A program made the translations under genes and the position numbers. From JBOGFI01 sp050743365 (GTDB lineage: Bacteria; Actinomycetota; Acidimicrobiia; IMCC26256; JACDBD01), in contig JBOGFI010000030.1 in NCBI GenBank assembly GCA_050743365.1, positions 1 through 8,132 on the forward strand: a stretch of DNA of 8,132 nucleotides, given 5' to 3'. This document shows, piece by piece, positions 1 through 6,503 of this stretch. Under the pieces are notes generated by a model that was given only the letters and a program-made list of their open reading frames with translations, was not told the DNA's origin and did not search any database. The first letter of the stretch is position 1. The number at the start of each line of letters is the position of its first letter.

Positions 1-19
1 GCGGCAGGGTACCTGCCGC
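1..19. repeat. perfect GC-rich inverted repeat at the left edge
   Basis: GCGGCAGG and CCTGCCGC are exact reverse complements separated by GTA, giving an 8-bp stem with a 3-base loop. It could be the hairpin of a terminator for a gene to the left, but no T-run follows and the neighbouring gene lies outside the window, so the role is undetermined. The repeat may extend beyond the left edge. Confidence 0.4.
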
Positions 20-53
20 CGCCCTGCGGGCCGCTCGCCGCTCCCGCGCAATC

Positions 54-76
54 CTGGCGGCCAGCAACGGGCTGGC
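54..76 (-). terminator. weak hairpin after the small minus-strand gene
   Basis: GCCAGC (60-65) and GCTGGC (71-76) can pair around a 5-base loop. CTGGC/GCCAG (54-64) offers an alternative pairing. The element begins 8 bases beyond the stop codon of the minus-strand gene, where a transcription terminator would be expected. There is no U-tract, which is common for terminators in GC-rich actinobacteria but makes the call weak. Confidence 0.25.
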
Positions 77-84
77 AGGCCTTC

Positions 85-318
85 CTACGGCGCGGCGCTC
101 GGGAGCAGGTGGACGACCCCGGCGACGGCCAGCGCGAGCACGACCGCGGCGCCGACCGCGCACATCACCATGAGCACGAGGACGCTGCCGAGCACCTCGG
201 TCCGGCGGACGACGCGACGGCCCCGAGATACTGCGGGCGCCGGGCGGGCATCGCCGTCGACGACCTCGGGCCGCGTGCCGGCAACCAGGTCTGTCGTGGC
301 AGGCTTGGGCTCGGTCAT
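85..318 (-). CDS. small single-pass membrane protein, function unknown
   Basis: This predicts a 77-residue protein that I do not recognise. Residues 1-39 are a polar N-terminus rich in Pro, Ala and Asp that ends in an Arg-rich stretch (RGRRVVRR, 32-39). Residues 42-70 form one long hydrophobic helix of Val, Leu and Ala, followed by a short tail ending in PSAAP. By the positive-inside rule the N-terminus should be cytoplasmic. I chose the ATG at 318 because GGAG (327-330 on this strand) lies 8 bases upstream and the codons from there on have strongly GC-rich third positions. An ATG at 372 would add 18 residues, but those codons (GTT, CGT, GAA, ATT, AGA) lack that bias and look non-coding. The gene is divergent from the PDZ/S16 protease gene. 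Coding potential looks real; function is open. Confidence 0.6.
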   Translation of the reverse strand: MTEPKPATTDLVAGTRPEVVDGDARPAPAVSRGRRVVRRTEVLGSVLVLMVMCAVGAAVVLALAVAGVVHLLPSAAP

Positions 319-414
319 GGACCCCGCTCCGGCGACCAGCCGTCTCCCCCGAATGACGAGTTCACGAACCATCTGGTTGCAGTATCGGCAGCCCGGCGCG
401 GAACTGGATGGTCG
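319..414. promoter_or_regulatory. divergent intergenic spacer
   Basis: These 96 bases separate two divergent genes and should hold promoters for both. The best box I can see is GATACT read on the minus strand (386 to 381), 4 of 6 matches to TATAAT, which would start a transcript near 375. The same bases read CAGTAT on the plus strand. Neither has a convincing -35 box. The plus-strand gene has only a weak upstream purine stretch (GGAA at 400-403, GGATGG at 406-411). Promoter placement is a guess. Confidence 0.25.
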
Positions 415-1527
415 ATGACCCTCGAAGACGTCGAGGCGCCGCCCGGGGAGGCGCCGCTCCCGCGCCCACGCGCCCGCCGTGCGCCCTGGGTCGCTGCCTC
501 GCTGGTCGCGGGCCTGGTTGCGCTGGCGGCGGTGGGTGCCGGCTTCGTGCGCCTCCCGTACGTCCTGATCTCACCGGGTGACGCCCGGCCCGTCGACCGC
601 GTCGTCCGCATCGAAGGGGCTCGTACGTATGAGCACGACGGCTCGGTGCTGTTCCTCACGGTGTCCGTGACCGACCCCGACAACCCGCCGAGCGTGTACG
701 GGGTGCTCGACGGCTGGCTCGACGACGACGTCCAGGTGATCTCGGAGGACGAGCTGCTCCAGGGGCGGACACCCGCGCAGGAAGAGCGTCTGAACGACGT
801 CGCCATGGCCAGCTCACAGCTCGTCGCGAAGAAGGTCAGCCTCGAGCGCCTCGGCCACACTGTGCCGGTGAGCGGTGGCGGGGCGGTGGTCACCAGCGTG
901 GTGAAGAAGAGCCCCGCCGCGGGGAAGCTCAAGGTGGGCGACCTGATCACCGCCGTCGACGGGATGCCCGTGGAGCTCGCCGAGGAGCTCGGCCCGGCGG
1001 TTCGCGCTCGCCCCGCGGGTGAGCCCGTGACCTTCACCGTCCGGCGCGACCGCCGGGCCCGCACCGTGACCGTCGAGACCCGCGCCGCCCGCGAAGGGCC
1101 CTTCGAGGGCGAGGCTCAGGTGGGCGTGTCGTCGTCGACCAAGGACCTCGAGTTCGACTTCCCGGTCGACGTGACGATCGATACCGGCGACGTCGGCGGC
1201 CCCTCGGCGGGCCTGGCCTTCACGCTCACGATCCTCGACGAGCTCTCGCCGGGCGACCTCACCGGCGGGAAGGAGATCGCGGTGACGGGCACGATCGGGC
1301 TGGACGGGAGCGTCGGCCCGGTCGGTGGAGTGGCCCAGAAGGCGGTCACGGCGCGTGGTGCCGGCGCCCGGCTCTTCATCGTGCCCGAGGCCGAGGAGAA
1401 GGAGGCGCGCGAGCACGCCAGCGGCATGAAGGTGGTGGGGGTCCGGAACCTGGACGACGTCCTGGCCGCGCTACAGCAAGTCGGCGGTGACCCCGTCCCC
1501 GTTCCGAACGCCGCGGCCGCGCCCTGA
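415..1527 (+). CDS. membrane-anchored PDZ and Lon-type (S16) serine protease, YlbL family
   Basis: The predicted protein has 370 residues. An Arg/Pro-rich cytoplasmic N-terminus is followed by a membrane helix at about 25-45, then the family motif LPYVLISPG (47-55). A PDZ domain spans roughly 152-222 (VVTSVVKKSPAAGKLKVGD, with GDLITAVDG). A Lon-type protease domain spans roughly 235-355. The catalytic dyad appears intact: Ser264 in GGPSAGL and Lys309 in GGVAQKAV. The protease part should therefore lie outside the membrane; substrates are not evident. Length and order match YlbL-like proteins, which lack the Lon ATPase domain. The ATG at 415 is chosen because anything further upstream translates a His/Asp-rich stretch overlapping the opposite gene. 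The next gene starts 22 bases after the stop. In Mycobacterium tuberculosis, Rv3194c is the comparable protein and lies beside a UPF0182 gene (from memory). Confidence 0.9.
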   Translation: MTLEDVEAPPGEAPLPRPRARRAPWVAASLVAGLVALAAVGAGFVRLPYVLISPGDARPVDRVVRIEGARTYEHDGSVLFLTVSVTDPDNPPSVYGVLDGWLDDDVQVISEDELLQGRTPAQEERLNDVAMASSQLVAKKVSLERLGHTVPVSGGGAVVTSVVKKSPAAGKLKVGDLITAVDGMPVELAEELGPAVRARPAGEPVTFTVRRDRRARTVTVETRAAREGPFEGEAQVGVSSSTKDLEFDFPVDVTIDTGDVGGPSAGLAFTLTILDELSPGDLTGGKEIAVTGTIGLDGSVGPVGGVAQKAVTARGAGARLFIVPEAEEKEAREHASGMKVVGVRNLDDVLAALQQVGGDPVPVPNAAAAP

Positions 1528-1535
1528 GCGCGCCG

Positions 1536-1552
1536 TACAGTGTGAGCCCGTG
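1536..1552 (+). promoter_or_regulatory. -10 box for a leaderless transcript
   Basis: TACAGT (1536-1541) fits the actinobacterial TANNNT -10 consensus and lies exactly 8 bases before the GTG start at 1550. Transcription would begin at or within a base or two of the start codon. No Shine-Dalgarno sequence is present there, which agrees with a leaderless mRNA. No clear -35 box is visible. The UPF0182 gene downstream has the same arrangement. Confidence 0.5.
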
Positions 1553-3400
1553 GGTGACGACGACCGAGACCGGGCCGGGGACGGGGCAGGCTCGACCCGG
1601 CTGACACCGGAAGACATCGCGTACCGTTCCTTCGCCGGCGCGCGCCGCGGCCTGTCGGAGCCCGAGGTTCGCGAGTTCCTGAAGGAGATCGCGAACCAGG
1701 TCGCGACGACGGGGGAGCGCGAAGACGAGCTCGCGGCGAGGATCGAGCAGCTCGAGGACCGGCTTGCGAACCCGCCGCCGCTCACCGAGGCGCAGGTACT
1801 CGACACGCTCGGAGAGGAGACGACGCGCGTGCTGCGCTCTGCGCAGGAGGCCGCGGACGAGATCCGGGCGAACGCGGGTGGTCGGGCCGAGGTGACGGTT
1901 CGCGAGGCCGAAGAAGAGGCGAAGCGCGTACGCGACACAGCCGATGAGTTCGTGTCCGAACGTACGCGTGAGGCTGAGGCAGCCGCGGCTGCAACGCAGA
2001 AGGACGCGGAGAACCGCGCCCAGGCGCAGATGCGGGAGGCGGCGCGCGACGCCGAGGCGGAGCTCGAGGCGGCGCGCCTGCGGGGCCGCGAGATGGTGAG
2101 CGAGGCGCGCGTGGTGCGCGAGCGGATCCTGACCGATCTCGGGAAGCGCCGCAGCGTGCTCGAGGCCGAAGTCGAGCGACTGCAAGTGGCGCGGGAGCGT
2201 CTGGAGGAAGCGGGAAGATCGGCGCGGCGTTCCCTCGGCGACGCCGCCGAGGCGCTGGCGGCGTTCGAGCGGGTGCTCGAAGAGCAGGCATCGAAGGAGG
2301 CGGCGCCCGAGGCGGCGTCCCTGGAGCCGGCGGTGGTGGAGCCGGCGGCGGCGGTGGAGGAGCCCCGAGCGCCCGGCCCGGCCGAGGAGGAGCCCGAGCC
2401 CCTTCCTTCCGCGGATGCCGCTGAAGTCGAGCCGGAGCCCGACCAGGCCGAGGCGACGCCGGTCGAGCAGGCCGAGGCGGCACCGGAAGGCCTGCCGTCC
2501 GACGACTCGCGACCCAGCGAGGAGCCCGAGCCGGTGGGGGACCTGTTCGCCCGCATCCGGGCTGGTCGGGAGCAGGCCGAGGACGGGGCACCAGCGGCAC
2601 CCGCCGACCGGGGCGTGGAAGCTGCGGTGGGTGACGGCACCGGTGCCGACGTGCCCGAATCGGCGGAGCCCGCCGACGCGGGACCGGCTCCCGAGGACGT
2701 CGAAGAAGCGGACGAGGGAAGCGAGGCGGGCCCCGAGAGCGAGCTACTCCGGCGTCGCGAGGAGGCCCTCGGCCCGGTCGCGCACGAGCTCCTGCGCCGG
2801 TGCAAGCGCGCCCTGCAGGACGAGCAGAACGAGCTCCTCGACCAGCTGCGCCGCCAGCGGGGGCGGAGCGGGGCCCGCCAGCTGCTCCCGACCGCCAGTG
2901 CCACGGTGGGTCAATGGGCCGACCTTCTCGAGCCCGCGGTCCACGAGGCCTACGGCGCCGGGCACGGGGCGCACTCGGAGGGCGCGCCGACTACGGCGCG
3001 TGCGCCGCGCCGTCTCGTGAGCGGATTGGCCGAGGTGCTCGTGATACCGCTCCGAGAGCGACTCGAGACCGCGGTCGACGCCGCTCCCGGGGACCCGGGC
3101 CCGGAGCGCGAGGCAGAGATCGCGTCGCGCGTCGGCGCCCGGTACCGCGAGTGGCGTGTGCAGGAGCTCGAGCACCGGGTGGGCGACGTGCTCACGGCCG
3201 CCTACGTCCGGGGCGTGTACGACGCCGCGCCCGAGGGCTCGAAGCTGCGCTGGATCGCCGTCGAGCCGGGTCGGTGCCCGGACTGCGACGACAACGCCCT
3301 CGAGACCACGACCCGAGGGGAGAATTTCCCCACCGGCCAACCCTTCCCGCCCGCGCATCCCGGTTGCAGGTGCGTCCTCACGATCGAGGATCGCGCCTGA
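1550..3400 (+). CDS. DivIVA-like coiled-coil protein with C-terminal MuF/gp7-like domain
   Basis: The predicted protein has 616 residues and no membrane helix or signal peptide. Residues 18-52 resemble the DivIVA N-terminal motif (LTPEDIAYRSF, then SEPEVREFLKEI). Residues 53 to about 245 form a long charged coiled coil with many Ala, Glu and Arg heptads. Residues about 246-397 are an acidic Pro/Glu/Ala linker with one hydrophobic island, VGDLFARIRAG (329-339). Residues 398-616 are a folded, helical C-terminal part that ends in CPDC (576-579) and HPGCRC (603-608). That is the signature layout of phage Mu F / SPP1 gp7 head-morphogenesis domains (Phage_Mu_F). DivIVA proteins act at poles and septa, so a scaffold or envelope role is plausible, but the function of the fusion is unknown. 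The GTG at 1550 is preferred because a -10 box sits 8 bases upstream; an ATG at 1487 would read 63 bases that overlap or follow the protease gene's end. No phage genes lie nearby. The domain calls are by eye. Confidence 0.8.
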   Translation: MGDDDRDRAGDGAGSTRLTPEDIAYRSFAGARRGLSEPEVREFLKEIANQVATTGEREDELAARIEQLEDRLANPPPLTEAQVLDTLGEETTRVLRSAQEAADEIRANAGGRAEVTVREAEEEAKRVRDTADEFVSERTREAEAAAAATQKDAENRAQAQMREAARDAEAELEAARLRGREMVSEARVVRERILTDLGKRRSVLEAEVERLQVARERLEEAGRSARRSLGDAAEALAAFERVLEEQASKEAAPEAASLEPAVVEPAAAVEEPRAPGPAEEEPEPLPSADAAEVEPEPDQAEATPVEQAEAAPEGLPSDDSRPSEEPEPVGDLFARIRAGREQAEDGAPAAPADRGVEAAVGDGTGADVPESAEPADAGPAPEDVEEADEGSEAGPESELLRRREEALGPVAHELLRRCKRALQDEQNELLDQLRRQRGRSGARQLLPTASATVGQWADLLEPAVHEAYGAGHGAHSEGAPTTARAPRRLVSGLAEVLVIPLRERLETAVDAAPGDPGPEREAEIASRVGARYREWRVQELEHRVGDVLTAAYVRGVYDAAPEGSKLRWIAVEPGRCPDCDDNALETTTRGENFPTGQPFPPAHPGCRCVLTIEDRA

Positions 3401-3445
3401 CGAGCTGAGGCGGACGGCCGACCTGTCGCCGGAGCGCCTGGCCTC

Positions 3446-3462
3446 TAGCATTCGCCTCGATG
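3446..3462 (+). promoter_or_regulatory. -10 box for a leaderless UPF0182 transcript
   Basis: TAGCAT (3446-3451) fits TANNNT and is followed by exactly 8 bases and then the ATG at 3460. No Shine-Dalgarno sequence occurs in the last 15 bases before the start, although GGAG lies at 3431-3434, too far away to serve as one. Together these suggest a leaderless transcript separate from the upstream gene. No clear -35 box is seen. Confidence 0.5.
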
Positions 3463-6384
3463 CGCGTCCCCACCACCGAGCGCCGCCGTCCTCGCTTTCG
3501 CGTCCGCGGTTGGGTCATCGCCGCCGCGGTCGTGGTCGTCGTCCTCGTCTTCAGCCTTCGCGGCCTCGCCGGCTTCTACACGGACTACCTCTGGTTCGAC
3601 TCGATCGAGCAGGGCGACACGTGGCGCGGCCTCCTGAGCGCCCGGATCATCCCGGCGCTGGGGTTCACGGTCGTGTTCTTCGTGCTCATGCTCGTGAACC
3701 TGATAATCGCCGACCGGCTCGCGCCCAAGTACCGGTCGATGGGGCCCGAAGACGAGCTCGTGGAGCGCTACCAGCAGGCGGTCGCCCCCTACACGGGGCG
3801 CATCCGCGTGGGCGTGGCCCTCTTCTTCGCGCTGATCGCGGGCGCGGGCGTGTCGTCGCAGTGGCGCCAATGGATCCTGTTCACGAACCGCGTCGACTTC
3901 GGGATCGAGGACCCGCAGTTCCACAGGGACGTCGGGTTCTACGTCTTCCAGCTGCCGTTCCTGCGCTTCGTCGCCGACTGGCTGTTCGCCGGGCTCGTGA
4001 TTGTGCTGCTGGTGACGGCGGCCGCCCACTACCTGAACGGCGGCATCAGGTTCCAGAGCCCGTTCCAGCGGGTCACGCCCCAGGTCAAGGCGCACCTGTC
4101 CGTGATCCTGGCGACGATGGCGCTGGTCAAGACGGGCCAGTACTACCTGGCCCGGTTCGAGCTCAACTTCTCCGGCCGGGGGGTGGTCGACGGCGCGAGC
4201 TACACCGACGTGAAGGCGCAGCTGCCCGCGCTGAACCTGCTGATCGTCATCTCGATCGCCGCCGCCCTCCTGTTCATCTGGAACATCTGGCGCCGGGGAT
4301 GGATCCTGCCGATCATCGCCGTCGGGCTGTGGGGCTTCGTCTCGATCGTGATCGGCACCGTGTACCCCGCCGGCGTGCAGCGGTTCAGGGTCGGGCCCAA
4401 CGAGTTCCAGAGCGAGGCGCCCTATATCGCCCGCAACGTCAACGCGACCCGCGCCGCGCTTGGGCTCGACGGAGTGGAGACGACGGAGTTCGACTACCAG
4501 GAGGCGATCGAACCCGAGGAGATCAACGCCAACCGGCCCACGATCGACAACGCCCGCCTGTGGGACCCCGACGTGACCCAGGCGACCTACCAGACGCTCC
4601 AGGGGTTCCAGACCTATTACCAGATCGACGACGTCGACATCGACCGCTACCTGATCAACGGCGAGATGCGCCAGGTCGTCCTGTCGGCGCGCGAGATCAA
4701 CCGGGAGGAGCTCCCGAGCCAGTCGTGGGTGAACCGCCACCTCGTGTACACCCACGGGTACGGAATCGTGGCAGCCCCGAGCAACGCCTCCACCGACGAC
4801 GGCGATCCCGACTTCGTGGTGGAGGGAATCCCTCTCGCGAGGGAGGCGCCCATCGACGTTACCGAGCCCCGGCTGTACTTCGGTGAGAGCCTCCCCGGCT
4901 ACGCCCTCGTCGACGCCAAGCAGAACGAGTTCAACTTCCCGAGCGAGGAGGGGAGACAGGACGCCACCACCCGCTACGACGGCGCAGACGGCGTCAACCT
5001 CTCGAACATCGTCCGCCGCGCCGCGTTCGCGCTCCGGTTCGCTGACATCAACCCGCTCATCTCGGGGCAGGTCACCGGGAGCACGAAGATCCTCTACGAG
5101 CGGGACATCCGGGATCGGGTCGAGAAGCTGGCGCCGTTCCTGGACTTCGACGCCGACCCGTACCCGGTCGTGGTCGAGGGCAAAGTCGTGTGGATGCTCG
5201 ACGGGTACACGACCACGGACCGGTATCCCTACTCGCAGTCGGTGAGCGGCTCGGGTGGCCTCGCGCACGACTTCAACTACGTCCGCAACTCGGTCAAGGC
5301 GACGATCGACGCCTACAACGGGACGGTCACGTTCTACGTCATCGACGACGAGGACCCGCTGGTGCGGGCGTACGACAAGGCGTTCCCCGACCTGTTCACC
5401 GACTTCGACGAGATGCCCGAGGAGCTGCGGGCGCACCTGCGCTACCCCGAGGACCTGTTCACGGTCCAGTCCGACCTCTACGCCCGGTACCACGTCACCG
5501 ACGAGCGGCGCTTCTACCAGGGCAACGCCCAGTGGCTGCGGTCGCCGGACCCGGGGTCGGGCACGCTCGAGGAGTCGGAGTTGATCATCGAGGAGGACGC
5601 GGACGCGGACGCGGACGCGGACGGCGACGGGCCCCAGGACGCGACCTCGACCACCCGCCGGATGGAGCCGTACTACCTGTTCATCACGCTGCCCGGGGAG
5701 ACGGAGCCGAGCTTCATCATCCTCCAGCCGTTCGTGCCGATCTCGGCCGAGAACCGCCAGACCCGACTGGTGTCGTTCATGGTGGCCAGATCGGATCCCG
5801 ACACGTACGGGGAGATGACCGCGTTCGAGATGCCCCAGGGCGAGCTGGTGCGCGGGCCGGTGCAGGTGAACAACGAGATTGCGAGCACCGCCGCGATCTC
5901 GCGCGAGCTCAGCCTGATCGACCAGCGGGGGTCGACCGTCATCTCGGGGAGCCTCCAGCTCATCCCGGTGGGCGATTCCATCCTCTACATCCGCCCCATC
6001 TACGTGCGGGGCAGCGGTACGTCGGGGTTCCCCCAGTTCCGGTTCGTGGCGGTGTTCACCGCCGGCCGCTCGCCGGTGCTGGCGAGCTCGGTGGAAGACG
6101 GGCTCAACCGGCTCTTCGGGCTGGCGCCGGCGGAGCCGCCTACCGACACCGAGGAGCCGGCGGAGGATGGTGAGGCCCCGGCCGCCGACGACGTGCAGGC
6201 GCTGCTCGACGAGGCGGCCGAGCGGTTCGCGGAGGCCCAGGAGGCCGTCGAGGAGGGCGATCTCGGGCGCTACCAGGAACTGACCGAGGAAGTGGGCGAG
6301 CTCATCGAGCAGGCCCGGGAGGCCCAGGCGGGTGGCGGATCGACCACCACCACCACTACGACCACCGCCCCCGCCGAGACCTAG
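3460..6384 (+). CDS. UPF0182 (COG1615) family integral membrane protein
   Basis: The predicted protein has 974 residues, close to the usual UPF0182 length. Seven hydrophobic segments lie in the first third, at about 17-37, 63-84, 115-134, 174-190, 212-230, 258-277 and 281-302. The family stretch FYTDYLWFDS (39-48) follows the first helix. After the seventh helix comes a large soluble region of about 600 residues with family-like stretches such as RMEPYYLFITLPGE and FIILQPFVP. A low-complexity acidic insert with alternating Asp-Ala (713-720) lies just before them. The C-terminus has a charged helical segment at about 909-956, then a Gly/Ser linker, eight consecutive Thr (962-969) and APAET. 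The biochemical function of the family is unknown to me. The ATG at 3460 gives a basic N-terminus directly before helix 1 and has a -10 box 8 bases upstream. The YlbL-like protease gene lies one gene upstream, which suggests a shared envelope role. Confidence 0.92.
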   Translation: MRVPTTERRRPRFRVRGWVIAAAVVVVVLVFSLRGLAGFYTDYLWFDSIEQGDTWRGLLSARIIPALGFTVVFFVLMLVNLIIADRLAPKYRSMGPEDELVERYQQAVAPYTGRIRVGVALFFALIAGAGVSSQWRQWILFTNRVDFGIEDPQFHRDVGFYVFQLPFLRFVADWLFAGLVIVLLVTAAAHYLNGGIRFQSPFQRVTPQVKAHLSVILATMALVKTGQYYLARFELNFSGRGVVDGASYTDVKAQLPALNLLIVISIAAALLFIWNIWRRGWILPIIAVGLWGFVSIVIGTVYPAGVQRFRVGPNEFQSEAPYIARNVNATRAALGLDGVETTEFDYQEAIEPEEINANRPTIDNARLWDPDVTQATYQTLQGFQTYYQIDDVDIDRYLINGEMRQVVLSAREINREELPSQSWVNRHLVYTHGYGIVAAPSNASTDDGDPDFVVEGIPLAREAPIDVTEPRLYFGESLPGYALVDAKQNEFNFPSEEGRQDATTRYDGADGVNLSNIVRRAAFALRFADINPLISGQVTGSTKILYERDIRDRVEKLAPFLDFDADPYPVVVEGKVVWMLDGYTTTDRYPYSQSVSGSGGLAHDFNYVRNSVKATIDAYNGTVTFYVIDDEDPLVRAYDKAFPDLFTDFDEMPEELRAHLRYPEDLFTVQSDLYARYHVTDERRFYQGNAQWLRSPDPGSGTLEESELIIEEDADADADADGDGPQDATSTTRRMEPYYLFITLPGETEPSFIILQPFVPISAENRQTRLVSFMVARSDPDTYGEMTAFEMPQGELVRGPVQVNNEIASTAAISRELSLIDQRGSTVISGSLQLIPVGDSILYIRPIYVRGSGTSGFPQFRFVAVFTAGRSPVLASSVEDGLNRLFGLAPAEPPTDTEEPAEDGEAPAADDVQALLDEAAERFAEAQEAVEEGDLGRYQELTEEVGELIEQAREAQAGGGSTTTTTTTTAPAET
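5596..5619 (+). repeat. four tandem GACGCG units inside the UPF0182 gene
   Basis: Four perfect GACGCG copies lie in frame and encode Asp-Ala four times (residues 713-720), followed by an imperfect GACGGC unit. The six-base unit keeps the reading frame when copies are gained or lost. It sits in an acidic linker between two conserved parts of the protein, so length variation there is likely tolerated. Confidence 0.85.
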
Positions 6385-6386
6385 CA

Positions 6387-6420
6387 GGTCTAAGACCCCG
6401 GGATCCCGGGACCCCGGGAT
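6387..6420 (+). terminator. self-complementary CCCGGG block after UPF0182, possible terminator
   Basis: The block starts 2 bases after the UPF0182 stop. It contains GGTCT/AGACC (6387-6397), the perfect 14-base palindrome CCCGGGATCCCGGG (6397-6410), and a further CCCCGGGAT (6412-6420). Three near-tandem copies of CCCGGGA allow several alternative stems. Its place between two transcription units suits a terminator, but there is no proper T-run, only ATTGTT downstream. It may instead belong to the control region of sufB. Confidence 0.4.
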
Positions 6421-6469
6421 TGTTGGCGGGGGGTGGAATTGTTACTATCTACGTAGTGGAAATCCCGGG
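6413..6469. repeat. 9-bp inverted repeat flanking the sufB promoter
   Basis: CCCGGGATT (6413-6421) and AATCCCGGG (6461-6469) are exact reverse complements separated by 39 bases. They enclose most of the predicted promoter, including the whole -10 box. The left arm also overlaps the palindromic block behind UPF0182. The symmetry could reflect a regulator binding both arms, or it could be a by-product of the repeated CCCGGG motif. Confidence 0.6.
6420..6448 (+). promoter_or_regulatory. sigma-70-type promoter of the suf operon
   Basis: TTGTTG (6420-6425) and TACTAT (6443-6448) are separated by 17 bases, the ideal spacing, and both match well at the conserved positions (TTG; TA...T). The predicted start near 6455 gives a leader of about 49 bases before sufB. 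The stretch is notably AT-rich for this window. ACTA/TAGT (6444-6457, 6-base spacer) and the palindrome CTACGTAG (6449-6456) overlap the -10 box and start site and are candidate operators. No suf regulator gene is present in the window. Confidence 0.65.
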
Positions 6470-6492
6470 TGGCACCCCCGTCCCGCCTGGGT

Positions 6493-6499
6493 AGAAGGA
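6493..6499 (+). promoter_or_regulatory. ribosome binding site of sufB
   Basis: AGAAGGA lies 4 bases before the ATG at 6504. It is a good Shine-Dalgarno sequence, unlike the starts of the two preceding genes, which look leaderless. It fixes the sufB start. Confidence 0.75.
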
Positions 6500-6503
6500 T
6501 CTC

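Noticed and set aside
109..414. N-terminal extension of the PDZ/S16 protease gene back to the ATG at 109
   Set aside because: The extension overlaps the opposite-strand gene, translates into a His/Asp-rich stretch unlike the family, and places the single membrane helix about 130 residues from the N-terminus. The ATG at 415 gives the normal YlbL layout.
1487..1549. ATG start at 1487 for the DivIVA/MuF-like protein
   Set aside because: It mostly reads the protease gene's 3' end in another frame, giving a Pro/Arg-rich peptide without family resemblance. The GTG at 1550 has a properly placed -10 box.
1471..2904. 477-codon minus-strand open frame opposite the coiled-coil gene
   Set aside because: It is a Ser/Arg/Ala low-complexity sequence produced by reading Glu/Ala codons backwards, with no motif or plausible start region.
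1550..3400. A prophage or phage remnant, suggested by the MuF-like domain
   Set aside because: No portal, terminase, capsid, tail, integrase or attachment-site sequence is nearby, base composition matches the neighbours, and the flanking genes are core chromosomal genes.
3156..4886. Long plus-strand open frame (576 codons) in another frame
   Set aside because: It overlaps two well-supported genes and translates into an Arg/Pro-rich low-complexity sequence, a typical frame shadow in high-GC DNA.
3445..5493. Long open frame (682 codons) on the minus strand
   Set aside because: It lies opposite the UPF0182 gene. Its Val/Asp/Arg/His-rich composition is what the complement of GC-rich codons gives, and it has no recognisable domain.
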